Below, in pieces: positions 18,276 to 25,191 of a DNA stretch of 42,615 nucleotides (position 1 is the first letter of the stretch; each line of letters starts with the position of its first letter). The notes below the pieces were generated by a model that ran no database searches, was not told the origin of the DNA, and saw only the letters and a list, made by a program, of their open reading frames with translations. The position numbers and the translations under genes are program-made. Source of the stretch: Limnobaculum allomyrinae (lineage in GTDB: Bacteria; Pseudomonadota; Gammaproteobacteria; Enterobacterales; Enterobacteriaceae); contig NZ_JADRCR010000017.1 in the NCBI RefSeq assembly GCF_016649425.1, positions 1 through 42,615 of the forward strand. Reading direction: 5' to 3'.

Positions 18276-18582
18276 CAGGCACGCGCACGCCAGCGCATGG
18301 AGAACCGACCTGTGCCGCTTTAAGCTGCCGTTGTAGCTCTGCGGTGCGTTTATCGCCGGCTTGCTTTTGTTCTGCGACACTGTCAAGCACTCCTTGTATC
18401 TGCCCGTACTGCTTGCGTATGTTTGCTGCGTCGGCCTGTGCTTCGCCCAAAGCTGCGATAGTTTGCTGCTTATCGTTCCGTAACTGTGCAACCTCGTTGC
18501 TCAGCCAGCGGCAATACATCAGCAACGCAACAATGCACAACACGCTCAGACCTGCGCTAATAAGTTTTGATGTGATGCTCAT
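18208..18582 (-). CDS. Rz: Inner-membrane spanin Rz
   Basis: 124 residues: MSITSKLISAGLSVLCIVAL gives an N-terminal signal anchor, followed by a periplasmic coiled coil (EVAQLRNDKQQTIAALGEAQ, VLDSVAEQKQAGDKRTAELQ, RQLKAAQ) and a C-terminal segment with two charged arginine clusters. This is the i-spanin layout. It overlaps the lysozyme gene by four bases and contains the start of Rz1 in another frame, as in lambda. It would span the periplasm and act after the cell wall is degraded. Confidence 0.87.
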   Translation of the reverse strand: MSITSKLISAGLSVLCIVALLMYCRWLSNEVAQLRNDKQQTIAALGEAQADAANIRKQYGQIQGVLDSVAEQKQAGDKRTAELQRQLKAAQVGSPCAGVRVPDAVTQRLRERAAEINAAATGSN

Positions 18583-19004
18583 GATTCGAAGATCTTCTTT
18601 TCAGCCCTGCGGCGGCGCTCTAATCCCGCGAGTCGTTTACCGTTGGCGTATACCCAGCGGCTAAACTCATTTGCCGCACCGGCGAAGTCACGGGCGTTAA
18701 TCTTGCGTAACATCGTGGAATTGCTGAACGCCCGTGTACCGACGTTAAAGACAAACGATACCAATGCGTCAAACTGGCCTTGTGTTAGTGGCACTTTCAC
18801 TAACCGGGTGATGTCCTGCTCAAACTTGATTACATCACCCTTAAGGAAGCGTTCCGCCTGATCTGCACTTATCAAATCGCCGCGTTTAACACCATCTGTG
18901 TGGCCGTAGCCTATTGTCCAGACATCAGCCGGGCAGAGATACGCACCCAGCCGCAACGACTCAAACGCTTTGATAGTATTAATTCCCACCTGACTGGTTA
19001 TCAC
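18579..19004 (-). CDS. Endolysin, T4-type lysozyme (GH24)
   Basis: 141 residues. The catalytic region FESLRLGAYLCPADVWTIGY with GHT places Glu15, Cys24 and Thr30 at the E-8-D/C-5-T spacing of phage lysozymes; the usual Asp is Cys here, a variant known in the family. Further motifs (LTQGQFDALVSFVFNVGTRA, FSRWVYANGKRLAGLERRR) complete the GH24 fold. There is no N-terminal signal or anchor, so export depends on the holin. It overlaps the holin gene by 26 bases and Rz by four. Confidence 0.92.
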   Translation of the reverse strand: MITSQVGINTIKAFESLRLGAYLCPADVWTIGYGHTDGVKRGDLISADQAERFLKGDVIKFEQDITRLVKVPLTQGQFDALVSFVFNVGTRAFSNSTMLRKINARDFAGAANEFSRWVYANGKRLAGLERRRRAEKKIFES

Positions 19005-19326
19005 TGCCGCCCCCTGTGCGCCGCGCTATAACTGCGTCGATTACTTTGCCGATGGTCTTCGTACCCATTGAGCCGATAATCACACCGGCAAGTACGGCCA
19101 TAGATTTGGGCAGGCCGAAGTACTCCAGGGTGGTAATCACCCCCAGGCTGAACAGCGCACACATAGAAGACTCATAGAATGAATCTTTCAGCGTATCGCC
19201 TGCGCGTTGCGTCTTAAATGCGGACATAAGGAAACCAGCGGCAACGCCGGTTATGGCGGCGGCATTGCTGTTTAGCCAGTTAGCTACGTCCGTCCAAAAG
19301 TTGAGATCTTTTTCAGGCATTTCCAT
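18979..19326 (-). CDS. Holin (class II-like, two or three membrane segments)
   Basis: About 115 residues from the ATG at 19326 (MEMPEKDLNFWTDVANWLNS); a GGGGG lies nine bases before it, and the second ATG at 19320 is also possible. A GTG-initiated frame to 19368 would start inside a terminator hairpin. Hydrophobic segments are AAAITGVAAGFLMSAF, SSMCALFSLGVITTLEYFGL and SMAVLAGVIIGSMGTKTIG, with a polar, glycine-rich end. The pattern fits phage holins encoded directly before lysozyme. It permeabilises the inner membrane to release the endolysin. Confidence 0.82.
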   Translation of the reverse strand: MEMPEKDLNFWTDVANWLNSNAAAITGVAAGFLMSAFKTQRAGDTLKDSFYESSMCALFSLGVITTLEYFGLPKSMAVLAGVIIGSMGTKTIGKVIDAVIARRTGGGSDNQSGGN

Positions 19327-19353
19327 TGGTCCATACCCCCGAACGGGAGACAT

Positions 19354-19380
19354 AAAAAAGCCCCGCACGATGGCGAGGCT
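19354..19380 (-). terminator. Terminator-like hairpin at the start of the lysis operon
   Basis: On the minus strand AGCCTCGC (19380-19373) pairs with GCGGGGCT (19366-19359; one G-T pair) around a six-base loop, then six T. It lies just before the holin start in the late leader. This is the expected place for a late-leader terminator (like lambda tR') that Q overrides. Confidence 0.75.
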
Positions 19381-19436
19381 ATGGAGAGGATTATTTAGCG
19401 GATAAGTTCGCTATTTAACATAATGGTCATTTTCCG

Positions 19437-19472
19437 CACCACGATTTTAGGGTTCGTCATAAAATCGTGGTG
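19437..19472. repeat. Perfect 12-bp inverted repeat in the late leader
   Basis: CACCACGATTTT (19437-19448) and AAAATCGTGGTG (19461-19472) are exact reverse complements separated by 12 bases. No T run follows on either strand, so it is not a simple terminator. It lies between Q and the lysis genes, where the late promoter and Q-loading site are expected. It could be a protein-binding site or a structured leader element. Confidence 0.6.
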
Positions 19473-19605
19473 AGTGGCGCAAAATAACAAGTTATCTCGT
19501 CGATTCTGTGTAGTTTTGAGCTACAACATTCTATTAACATTTCGCGGGTATTGGTGTTCGGGTAATTTGGCTATCGTAGCCCTCGTTTTACCGACTTATC
19601 CCAGA

Positions 19606-19643
19606 AAAGCAAAAAGGCCCCCGTCGATTTGGGAGCCCTTTAT
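19606..19643 (-). terminator. Probable terminator downstream of Q
   Basis: On the minus strand GGGCTCCC (19640-19631 region) pairs imperfectly with GGGGGCC followed by TTTTTGCTTTT. It sits 34-70 bases after the Q stop and would end the leftward early transcript or form part of the late leader. The stem has a mismatch. Confidence 0.55.
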
Positions 19644-19676
19644 TGAAGATATAAATTGCATGTACAATTTTAGATG

Positions 19677-20099
19677 CTAAAAGATTAGCACATGTTTTTG
19701 GCCGTCCGCAAGCATTTTCGGTAAGGAGATTTCAGGATCCATATCAAGCCTTACCGCCATCGCTACCAAACACCCCGATAAAAACTCCTCAGAAGCCCGC
19801 AGGGAGCTGGTAATGTTAAATCTAGGCATGTCCATAGCCTCCGCGATAAATCGCGTGGTATGCCCTCCTATGAACCTTTGGCCTAGTATCAAAATATCTT
19901 CTACAGGGCGTACCATGCTCATGTGCGCAATGCAGGTATCAATCACCAGCCCGTCTTCGTCAGAACACACAGGCTTACCGGATGCCGGTTTATATCCAGG
20001 GATAACCGACAGCGCGGGCCAGTCAACCAGCGAGCAGTACTCATCACTTGCCGCCCACCGGCCCCAGCGTTCTAAAACTTGTTGAATATCTCTGCGCAT
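19677..20099 (-). CDS. Late antiterminator Q-like protein
   Basis: 140 residues: MRRDIQQVLERWGRWAASDE, VDWPALSVIPGYKPASGKPV and CIAHMSMVRPVEDILILGQR. This matches the phage antitermination protein Q family that starts with 'RDIq.VLerWG.Wa'. It would bind at the late promoter and let RNA polymerase read through the terminators at 19.4-19.6 kb and those inside the tail operon. It is the last gene of the leftward early side and the late genes start about 300 bases downstream, the lambdoid order. The internal zinc motif of some Q proteins is not obvious here. Confidence 0.82.
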   Translation of the reverse strand: MRRDIQQVLERWGRWAASDEYCSLVDWPALSVIPGYKPASGKPVCSDEDGLVIDTCIAHMSMVRPVEDILILGQRFIGGHTTRFIAEAMDMPRFNITSSLRASEEFLSGCLVAMAVRLDMDPEISLPKMLADGQKHVLIF

Positions 20100-20253
20100 T
20101 AGTCTGGCCTCTACGTTTTGCTACTACTGGAATTTTAGTTACCCATAAACCCGGGTGCTGGTTTGTCCTAGATATCGATAAGTGCTGCTTCTTAGTCGCA
20201 TAGTCTTACGCCTCAACTTTTCTCAACTTTGTAAAAATTCACGCAATTGCTTT

Positions 20254-20542
20254 TGACACAGTGGTTTCGCTGCTGTGTCATTGCTGTGTCAGCCTGTAAG
20301 CCGCGCCGTTACTGGTTTAGTGCCGTTTTTGAAGCAGTGACACACTAAAACGCCTAAACCACATATACATATATATATGTGTATATATGCGTGACATGTA
20401 TACATATACTTTTATTCCTATACGCTTTAATTAGATATTTAGTGTGTCACTGTGTCATTTCTTTTTTATCTACTGATTTATCTATAATTTTGATGGCACA
20501 CAGCCCTGTTTTTACTGTGTCATTCACTGTGTCACTGTGTCA
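20254..20542. repeat. Iteron-like array: nine copies of TGTGTCA in about 290 bp
   Basis: Seven direct copies of TGTGTCA start at 20274, 20285, 20443, 20451, 20516, 20528 and 20536; two inverted copies (TGACACA) start at 20254 and 20338. Most extend to CTGTGTCA(C/T). Between the clusters lies an AT-rich, alternating purine-pyrimidine stretch (about 20362-20410). The 20100-20545 gap holds no convincing gene. Repeats plus an AT-rich segment next to a primase gene suggest a replication origin; a regulatory binding array is the alternative. Confidence 0.6.
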
Positions 20543-20545
20543 TTC

Positions 20546-22813
20546 CTAAAAACCACTTTGTAATTTTTCGCAGGTTTCCATTGCCGTTTTAATGTCGTTG
20601 TTACTTAACTTGTTATTTTTTACCAATAACCAAGGGCGAACCTGTACCCCGTTAACCCGCGGTTGATACGTTAACCATTGTGCTGAACTGTTCTGCAGTA
20701 CCTTTTTTGCGACGCCTTCGTCTAAAATAAAGTCAATCCCTCCGCGTTGGCGTAGCTCATAAAAAATTTGGTGTTGGGCCATTGCGGGATATGGAGGATC
20801 GGATAGCAGCTCTAATAACAGCTTTTCAGTATCAGTTTGGTTACTTTCGATCATTTCCCGCCGCGCTGGGGTATCAAAAGAGCGCTTCCAATTGAATGAT
20901 GAGAGATCCATTTGAATTAAATAGCTGTACACCTGCGCTAAAAACGTATGGTCGTTTAAGGCACCATACAAGCGGTCGTAATACTTAGCGTTCTTAGGTT
21001 CGTCGGGACCTGAAAATACGTTTATCCGTCGGTCTTCTTGCGGAATGACCAGGGCGTCGGTGTGATTGGTCATCATGAAAAAATTGGTGAAAACATCGAT
21101 AGTGCCTTTGGCACCGTATTTAAGGTTCACCTCCAGCCGCTTCTCTGTCAGTATGCTGCGGATACTCGCGTTAATAGAAAACCGGTTTTTACCCCCTTCT
21201 TTCGACTCTTCTACGCTACACATAAGCGATTGATTAAGGCAGTTACCAAAACTACCGGTAGCCAAGTCCTCCAACTCGGTTTTGGTACAATTCCATGCCC
21301 CGAGTAGCGCTTCCATCAATTCCACAATCCAACCGCGGCCCGTGCCTTGAGTCTTGGCCACAAGCAGCGGAGTAACCTTACACCGGGTTTCAGGTCGCTG
21401 CAGCGTAAACGCCATCCACTGAATGAACCAATTGCGTTCGACCTCAACCGGCAAGATATAGGCCATGTGATCGAGGAAAACGCCGAGCTGGTCGATGCTT
21501 TCGGTTAACGTAAATTCGGGCATGTAAAAGGTATTAATCCAGTTCAGCCCATAAGTATCAGTAATCAGCCGTTCTTGACCAGGTAGATACTTACTCCCTC
21601 TTGCCGTTTTACGTAGCGGGTGAGATAACCATTTATTGCTTACTGCGACATCGACAAAGGTTTTGCCCTTTGCCTCTACGATCTGGATGTTGGCGGTAGT
21701 GCGAGAAAACTCGGTGTATTTAAGAACTCCGTGCTGCGGAGGTAGTAATAAATCGCAAACTAAATCCCCTTCCGCTATCTGAATATACCTTGCTAAGAAG
21801 TGGCCTACTTTATCGGTTTCCAGCGCAGGGATATCCTGCTCTTCCGATATGGTCAAAGGCTCCAGATCGTCAAAATCATCATGACGAAAACCTATTTGAT
21901 TCAGATAATCGCCATCGTTACGATGCGCACAACTGGCGTGTAGACATTTGAAATGACCTAACTCAAAACCCGCGGTACCGGCAGGAAAATAAACTGTAGA
22001 GGTAGGATCCGATAACCCGCTATGGCCATCTTCAAACGGACACCGAATATAACGCTCACCACTAGAACCGAAATCCAACGTCCAATTGTTGGCGTCCAGA
22101 TATTCAGATACTTCGTCGGTGGCATTAGGTGTAAAAGTGCTTCGGTCACGTAAGCGACTTATACCGACTTCGGTCGAAGACTCCACCGGCAGTACTTCCG
22201 CCAGCGCAGACCAGAAGACCTCCAACTGTTCTGGCGTGATAACAGATGGCTCGTCAGGTAAACCGCCATCCCATTCAATACGGGCGCCGCTTGGGTGGGT
22301 ACCCGCTATAACAGCCTGCTGACCGTCCGCCAGTAATTCAATAATTCCGTTATCATCACTCAACCGGTGGATACGTTTACGGTATTCGCCCACGATAGCC
22401 AACAAGTAAAGACACTTATTACTGTTCACCCGGTACCGACGCGGGGGTAGTTCTCCGAAATGAGTAAGTAATAATGTTTGTACAACATCCTGAATATCAG
22501 GCGATTCGCTATCACAATCCAACGCTAACCAGCCTTTACCCATACGAGAGCAGATACCGTAATCATTCTCTTGGCTCCAGCGTTCAATATTAGCGTCGCT
22601 TATTTCGCGTTTAGTCCAGTTGGCCAGGCCAACAACTTGACGGTTGCCGTTGTAATGGCTTGGGGTTTTACCTAAAGCCTTTAGTTTACTGTCAGGAGAT
22701 AGCGGCGCGTCGGGGTTACATACGACAGGTAACAGGTCATGAGTACGCCCTAGTACCAAATCGAAATGAAACCATTCCTCCGGTGTCGCACCCCATTGTT
22801 TGATCTGCGACAT
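20546..22813 (-). CDS. Bifunctional primase-polymerase / helicase (DUF5906-like)
   Basis: 755 residues. The N-terminal part looks like an AEP primase-polymerase: WLALDCDSE with Asp99 and Asp101 as metal ligands, then NGIIELLADGQQAVIAGTHP. Residues around 255-300 hold a Cys/His cluster (IRCPFEDGHSG, GHFKCLHASCAHRN), possibly zinc-binding. The C-terminal helicase resembles the NrS-1-type domain: a Walker A-like TQGTGRGW near residues 488-495 (Arg493 where Lys is usual), then CSVEESKEGGKNRF, TNFFMMTNHTDALVIPQEDR and RRINVFSG. It would unwind and prime phage DNA. It is encoded in the leftward operon with Cro, apart from the DNA polymerase. Confidence 0.85.
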   Translation of the reverse strand: MSQIKQWGATPEEWFHFDLVLGRTHDLLPVVCNPDAPLSPDSKLKALGKTPSHYNGNRQVVGLANWTKREISDANIERWSQENDYGICSRMGKGWLALDCDSESPDIQDVVQTLLLTHFGELPPRRYRVNSNKCLYLLAIVGEYRKRIHRLSDDNGIIELLADGQQAVIAGTHPSGARIEWDGGLPDEPSVITPEQLEVFWSALAEVLPVESSTEVGISRLRDRSTFTPNATDEVSEYLDANNWTLDFGSSGERYIRCPFEDGHSGLSDPTSTVYFPAGTAGFELGHFKCLHASCAHRNDGDYLNQIGFRHDDFDDLEPLTISEEQDIPALETDKVGHFLARYIQIAEGDLVCDLLLPPQHGVLKYTEFSRTTANIQIVEAKGKTFVDVAVSNKWLSHPLRKTARGSKYLPGQERLITDTYGLNWINTFYMPEFTLTESIDQLGVFLDHMAYILPVEVERNWFIQWMAFTLQRPETRCKVTPLLVAKTQGTGRGWIVELMEALLGAWNCTKTELEDLATGSFGNCLNQSLMCSVEESKEGGKNRFSINASIRSILTEKRLEVNLKYGAKGTIDVFTNFFMMTNHTDALVIPQEDRRINVFSGPDEPKNAKYYDRLYGALNDHTFLAQVYSYLIQMDLSSFNWKRSFDTPARREMIESNQTDTEKLLLELLSDPPYPAMAQHQIFYELRQRGGIDFILDEGVAKKVLQNSSAQWLTYQPRVNGVQVRPWLLVKNNKLSNNDIKTAMETCEKLQSGF

Positions 22814-22816
22814 GCC

Positions 22817-23035
22817 CTACTCCCTACCGTCGTTTTCGGTCCACGAATCCACCTCTAAGAATAAAGTTTCTAGCGCAGTAACAACGGAGACACGTAAATC
22901 AGTGGATCTACCCGTCAGAATTCTGCTTATTGAAGCCTGACTGATGCCGGTTTTATTCTGTATATCGACTTGGGTAAGCCCCGCGTTAATTAAGAACTGC
23001 ACAATTTCCCGCGGTGTATAGCCTTGCTCTTGCAT
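22817..23035 (-). CDS. Cro-like XRE helix-turn-helix regulator
   Basis: 72 residues: MQEQGYTPREIVQFLINAGL, then TQVDIQNKTGISQASISRIL and TGRSTDLRVSVVTALETLF. The helix-turn-helix (about residues 20-42) is typical of XRE family DNA-binding proteins. It is divergent from the CI-like gene and first in the leftward operon, the position of Cro. GAGAGGA precedes the ATG at 23035. It probably binds the palindromes at 23058-23130 to shut off repressor synthesis and allow lytic growth. The primase start lies three bases downstream of its stop. Confidence 0.8.
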   Translation of the reverse strand: MQEQGYTPREIVQFLINAGLTQVDIQNKTGISQASISRILTGRSTDLRVSVVTALETLFLEVDSWTENDGRE

Positions 23036-23057
23036 TTTTGTATCCTCTCGGCCATTA

Positions 23058-23130
23058 AATTCAATACTGGATTTAATAATAATTCAGAATTGAATTCAAA
23101 GCTAGAGTAATATATTCAAAACAGAATATT
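23058..23130. promoter_or_regulatory. Operator cluster between cro and cI
   Basis: Two palindromes of the same family, AATTCAATACTGGATT (23058-23073) and AATTCAGAATTGAATT (23081-23096), plus a weaker one (23113-23128), lie in the divergent gap. They match the perfect palindrome found on the other side of cI at two mismatches each. Such a three-site cluster fits a lambda OR-type switch bound by CI and Cro. Confidence 0.65.
23071..23099 (-). promoter_or_regulatory. Candidate leftward early promoter
   Basis: On the minus strand TTGAAT (23099-23094) is followed after 17 bases by TTAAAT (23076-23071). Both boxes overlap the operators at 23058-23073 and 23081-23096, so CI binding would block transcription of cro and the primase. 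The boxes are degenerate, so this is a moderate call. Confidence 0.5.
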
Positions 23131-23163
23131 CATTTTAGGATAGACACTCTAAAGGGCTTGATC

Positions 23164-23838
23164 ATGGACAAAACAACAGAGCAGCTTATTAAGAACATTA
23201 ATCTTTTGATGCATAAACGCGGCATAACCAACGTTACCGAACTGGCAAAAAATAGTCGTATTCCGCAGCCGACGATGCATCGATTAATGGCAGGTGAAAT
23301 AAAAGATCCTAAATATGCTCTGTTAAAACGTATCGCTAGCTTTTTTAAAGTTACTGTCCAGGATATCGCTGAGCAGGATTTATCCCACGCACAGCTAGAA
23401 CAAAACGTTAGTAACAACCCTGAGAAAGTGAATTTCAAACAGGTACCCGTTGTCGGCGGCGCCCAGTTAGGTAATGGCGGTCACTGGGTTAACATGCAGT
23501 ATCCCGTTGGCCATGGTGACGGTTATATCAACTGGCCAACCCGCGATCCGGATGCCTTTGCACTACGTTGTTCAGGCGATTCGATGAAACCACGTATAAA
23601 AGATGGCGAGTATGTCGTAGTAGAACCTAACCACGGATACCTACCAGGCGATGAGGTGTTAGTTATAACTAGAGATGAGCAAGTTATGGTTAAAACCTTT
23701 TTATATGAGAGGGATAGCGAAATCATGGTTATGTCCGTAAATGAAGAACACCTTCCTATTAGGTTCGCCCTTAGTGAAATAGAATGCATCCAGTACGTTG
23801 CAGGTATCGCAAAATCCTCCCTGTATGTAGATAACTAA
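23164..23838 (+). CDS. CI-like phage repressor with S24 peptidase-type C-terminal domain
   Basis: 224 residues from the ATG at 23164, preceded by AAAGGG; a TTG six bases upstream is less likely. Residues 5-65 are an XRE helix-turn-helix (NVTELAKNSRIPQPTMHRLM). The C-terminal domain has CSGDSMKPRIKDGEYVVVEP with Ser140 and VMVKTF with Lys177, 37 residues apart as in LexA. At the place where an Ala-Gly cleavage site is expected I read VPVVGGAQLGNGG, which lacks Ala-Gly. It should repress both early promoters through the flanking palindromes and maintain lysogeny. A terminator follows. Confidence 0.88.
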   Translation: MDKTTEQLIKNINLLMHKRGITNVTELAKNSRIPQPTMHRLMAGEIKDPKYALLKRIASFFKVTVQDIAEQDLSHAQLEQNVSNNPEKVNFKQVPVVGGAQLGNGGHWVNMQYPVGHGDGYINWPTRDPDAFALRCSGDSMKPRIKDGEYVVVEPNHGYLPGDEVLVITRDEQVMVKTFLYERDSEIMVMSVNEEHLPIRFALSEIECIQYVAGIAKSSLYVDN

Positions 23839-23855
23839 AATACCCCAATAAATTC

Positions 23856-23885
23856 AATACCGACTTTTTAGTTGGTATTTTTTTA
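23856..23885 (+). terminator. Terminator of the cI transcript
   Basis: AATACCGAC (23856-23864) pairs with GTTGGTATT (23871-23879; one G-T pair), followed by a run of T. It starts 18 bases after the CI stop and isolates cI from the rightward early promoter just downstream. Confidence 0.8.
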
Positions 23886-23893
23886 CAAATATA

Positions 23894-23963
23894 AATTCAT
23901 TATTGAATTGACATTGCATTCGCTCGCGCGTATAAATTCAATATTGAATTATAAATAAATTCA
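23894..23963 (+). promoter_or_regulatory. Rightward early promoter overlapped by CI/Cro operators
   Basis: TTGACA (23908-23913) and TATAAA (23931-23936) are separated by 17 bases, a near-consensus sigma-70 promoter. The perfect 16-bp palindrome AATTCAATATTGAATT (23935-23950) overlaps the -10 box. A near-perfect copy, AATTCATTATTGAATT (23894-23909), overlaps the -35 box, and a half site (AATTCA) lies at 23958-23963. This would drive the 24.0-34.1 kb operon, repressed in the lysogen. Confidence 0.8.
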
Positions 23964-24001
23964 AAAAAGCAAAGCATAGTCGAACGGCGCGACTTTAAAC
24001 C

Positions 24002-24304
24002 ATGCGTCGGGACGTGGCGGGGCAGGATGCCGGCAATACGTATCAGTTTATAACAGAAGGTCTTGGTATCAGGGCCTTCGATTATAAAAACCGAACACAT
24101 AAATTCGCTCTGTACTCACAGGGCTTTCACATACCAAGAAAGGTCATCCAGCTAATGAAACCCGAAAACTTCCACAGGTTAACCGGTACGGATGTGCTTC
24201 GTTACCGGCGCCAACGCACATTTGATCTAGTCACCGTTCTGGCCTACGCCACGGTAGCGGGCCTGATTGTATCCATTCTACTTATCACTGTAAGGACTCT
24301 GTAA
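24002..24304 (+). CDS. Small membrane protein, first gene of the rightward early operon
   Basis: The frame encodes 100 residues from the ATG at 24002, ending with a hydrophobic segment (LVTVLAYATVAGLIVSILLI) and a short basic tail. An internal ATG (24155 region; MKPENFHRLTGTDVLRYRRQ) has a better ribosome site (AAGAAAGG) and would give a single-span membrane protein of about 49 residues. Its stop overlaps the next start (TAATG). I do not recognise a family. First genes of early operons often counter host functions or alter superinfection; here that is only inference. Confidence 0.5.
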   Translation: MRRDVAGQDAGNTYQFITEGLGIRAFDYKNRTHKFALYSQGFHIPRKVIQLMKPENFHRLTGTDVLRYRRQRTFDLVTVLAYATVAGLIVSILLITVRTL

Positions 24305-25188
24305 TGCAAATAACTAAAGAACAAGTTAAGTCGTGGGACGCCTGCACATCTGGCTATCGTTGGTTCCTTGAAAAATTTCCCCAAGGCGGCGCATACGCCG
24401 ACGTTCACCAAGCACTGACGAAAGACAAACGTTTTGATGATGCATCTTGGTTAGTTAACCAGATGTACGACACCTTCCTAAACGAGCCGGGGTTCGTTAA
24501 AGCAGAAACTGCCGCAACCGACTTAATGGTCGAAGACCTGAACAGCATGGAGCACCCAACCGATCAGACCGAAGGAGAAGGTAGCTCCGGTGAAGGGGCG
24601 CGAATCGGTAGCTCCGGTGACTGGGCGCAAATCGGTAGCTCCGGTGACGGGGCGCGAATCGGTAGCTCCGGTGACTGGGCGCAAATCGGTAGCTCCGGTG
24701 ACGGGGCGCGAATCGGTAGCTCCGGTGTCAGGGCGCGAATCGGTAGCTCCGGTGTCAGGGCGCAAATCGGTAGCTCCGGTGACTGGGCGCGAATCGGTAG
24801 CTCCGGTGACTGGGCGCAAATCGGTAGCTCCGGTGACTGGGCGCAAATCGGTAGCTCCGGTGTCAGGGCGCGAATCGGTAGCTCCGGTGTCAGGGCGCAA
24901 ATCGGTAGCTCCGGTGACTGGGCGCAAATCGGTAGCTCCGGTGACTGGGCGCGAATCGGTAGCTCCGGTGACTGGGCGCAAATCAACGCTACTGGAGAAA
25001 ATGCAGTAGTTGCAGCGGCGGGATCTGTTTCACGCATCGTGTTAGGTGAAGGTGGCTGCGCAGCTATTCCGTATAACGATGGTGATCGTATTCGCTTTGC
25101 AATCGCCTACGTAGGCGAAAACGGCATTATGGCCAACACCCCGTATTACATCAATGACGAAGGCCAATTCGTTCAAATTGAGGAATAA
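24304..25188 (+). CDS. Phage protein with tandem nonapeptide GSSG repeats
   Basis: 294 residues. Residues 1-90 are globular (WDACTSGYRWFLEKFPQGGA, DASWLVNQMYDTFL). Residues 93-227 are 15 tandem copies of a nine-residue unit, GSSG then DWAQI, DGARI, VRARI, VRAQI or similar; at least two degenerate copies follow (ATGENAVV, AAAGSVSRI). The C-terminal 60 residues (GEGGCAAIPYNDGDRIRFAI, AYVGENGIMANTPYYINDEG) form a capping domain. Spacing of the small and aliphatic residues suggests a beta-solenoid. Similar GSSG arrays occur in other enterobacterial prophages, but I know of no proven function. It starts at the stop of the preceding gene. Confidence 0.72.
   Translation: MQITKEQVKSWDACTSGYRWFLEKFPQGGAYADVHQALTKDKRFDDASWLVNQMYDTFLNEPGFVKAETAATDLMVEDLNSMEHPTDQTEGEGSSGEGARIGSSGDWAQIGSSGDGARIGSSGDWAQIGSSGDGARIGSSGVRARIGSSGVRAQIGSSGDWARIGSSGDWAQIGSSGDWAQIGSSGVRARIGSSGVRAQIGSSGDWAQIGSSGDWARIGSSGDWAQINATGENAVVAAAGSVSRIVLGEGGCAAIPYNDGDRIRFAIAYVGENGIMANTPYYINDEGQFVQIEE
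24580..24984 (+). repeat. 27-bp tandem repeat array (15 units) inside a coding region
   Basis: Exactly 405 bp made of 15 units of GGTAGCTCCGGT plus a 15-base variable part. Within-unit differences are mostly limited to a few codons (GAC TGG versus GTC AGG or GAC GGG; CGA versus CAA). Blocks such as VRARI-VRAQI followed by DW units recur, indicating multi-unit duplication. Because 27 is a multiple of three and the unit lacks stops, both other forward and reverse frames also stay open across it. Confidence 0.92.
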
Positions 25189-25191
25189 GAC

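Noticed and set aside
24580-24984. CRISPR-like array
   Set aside because: Units are directly adjacent, in frame and without unique spacers. It is a coding tandem repeat.
24523-25037. Long open frames on both strands over the repeat array
   Set aside because: The 27-bp unit is a multiple of three and lacks stops in several frames, so open frames appear automatically. Only the frame with flanking globular ends and a good operon position is credible.
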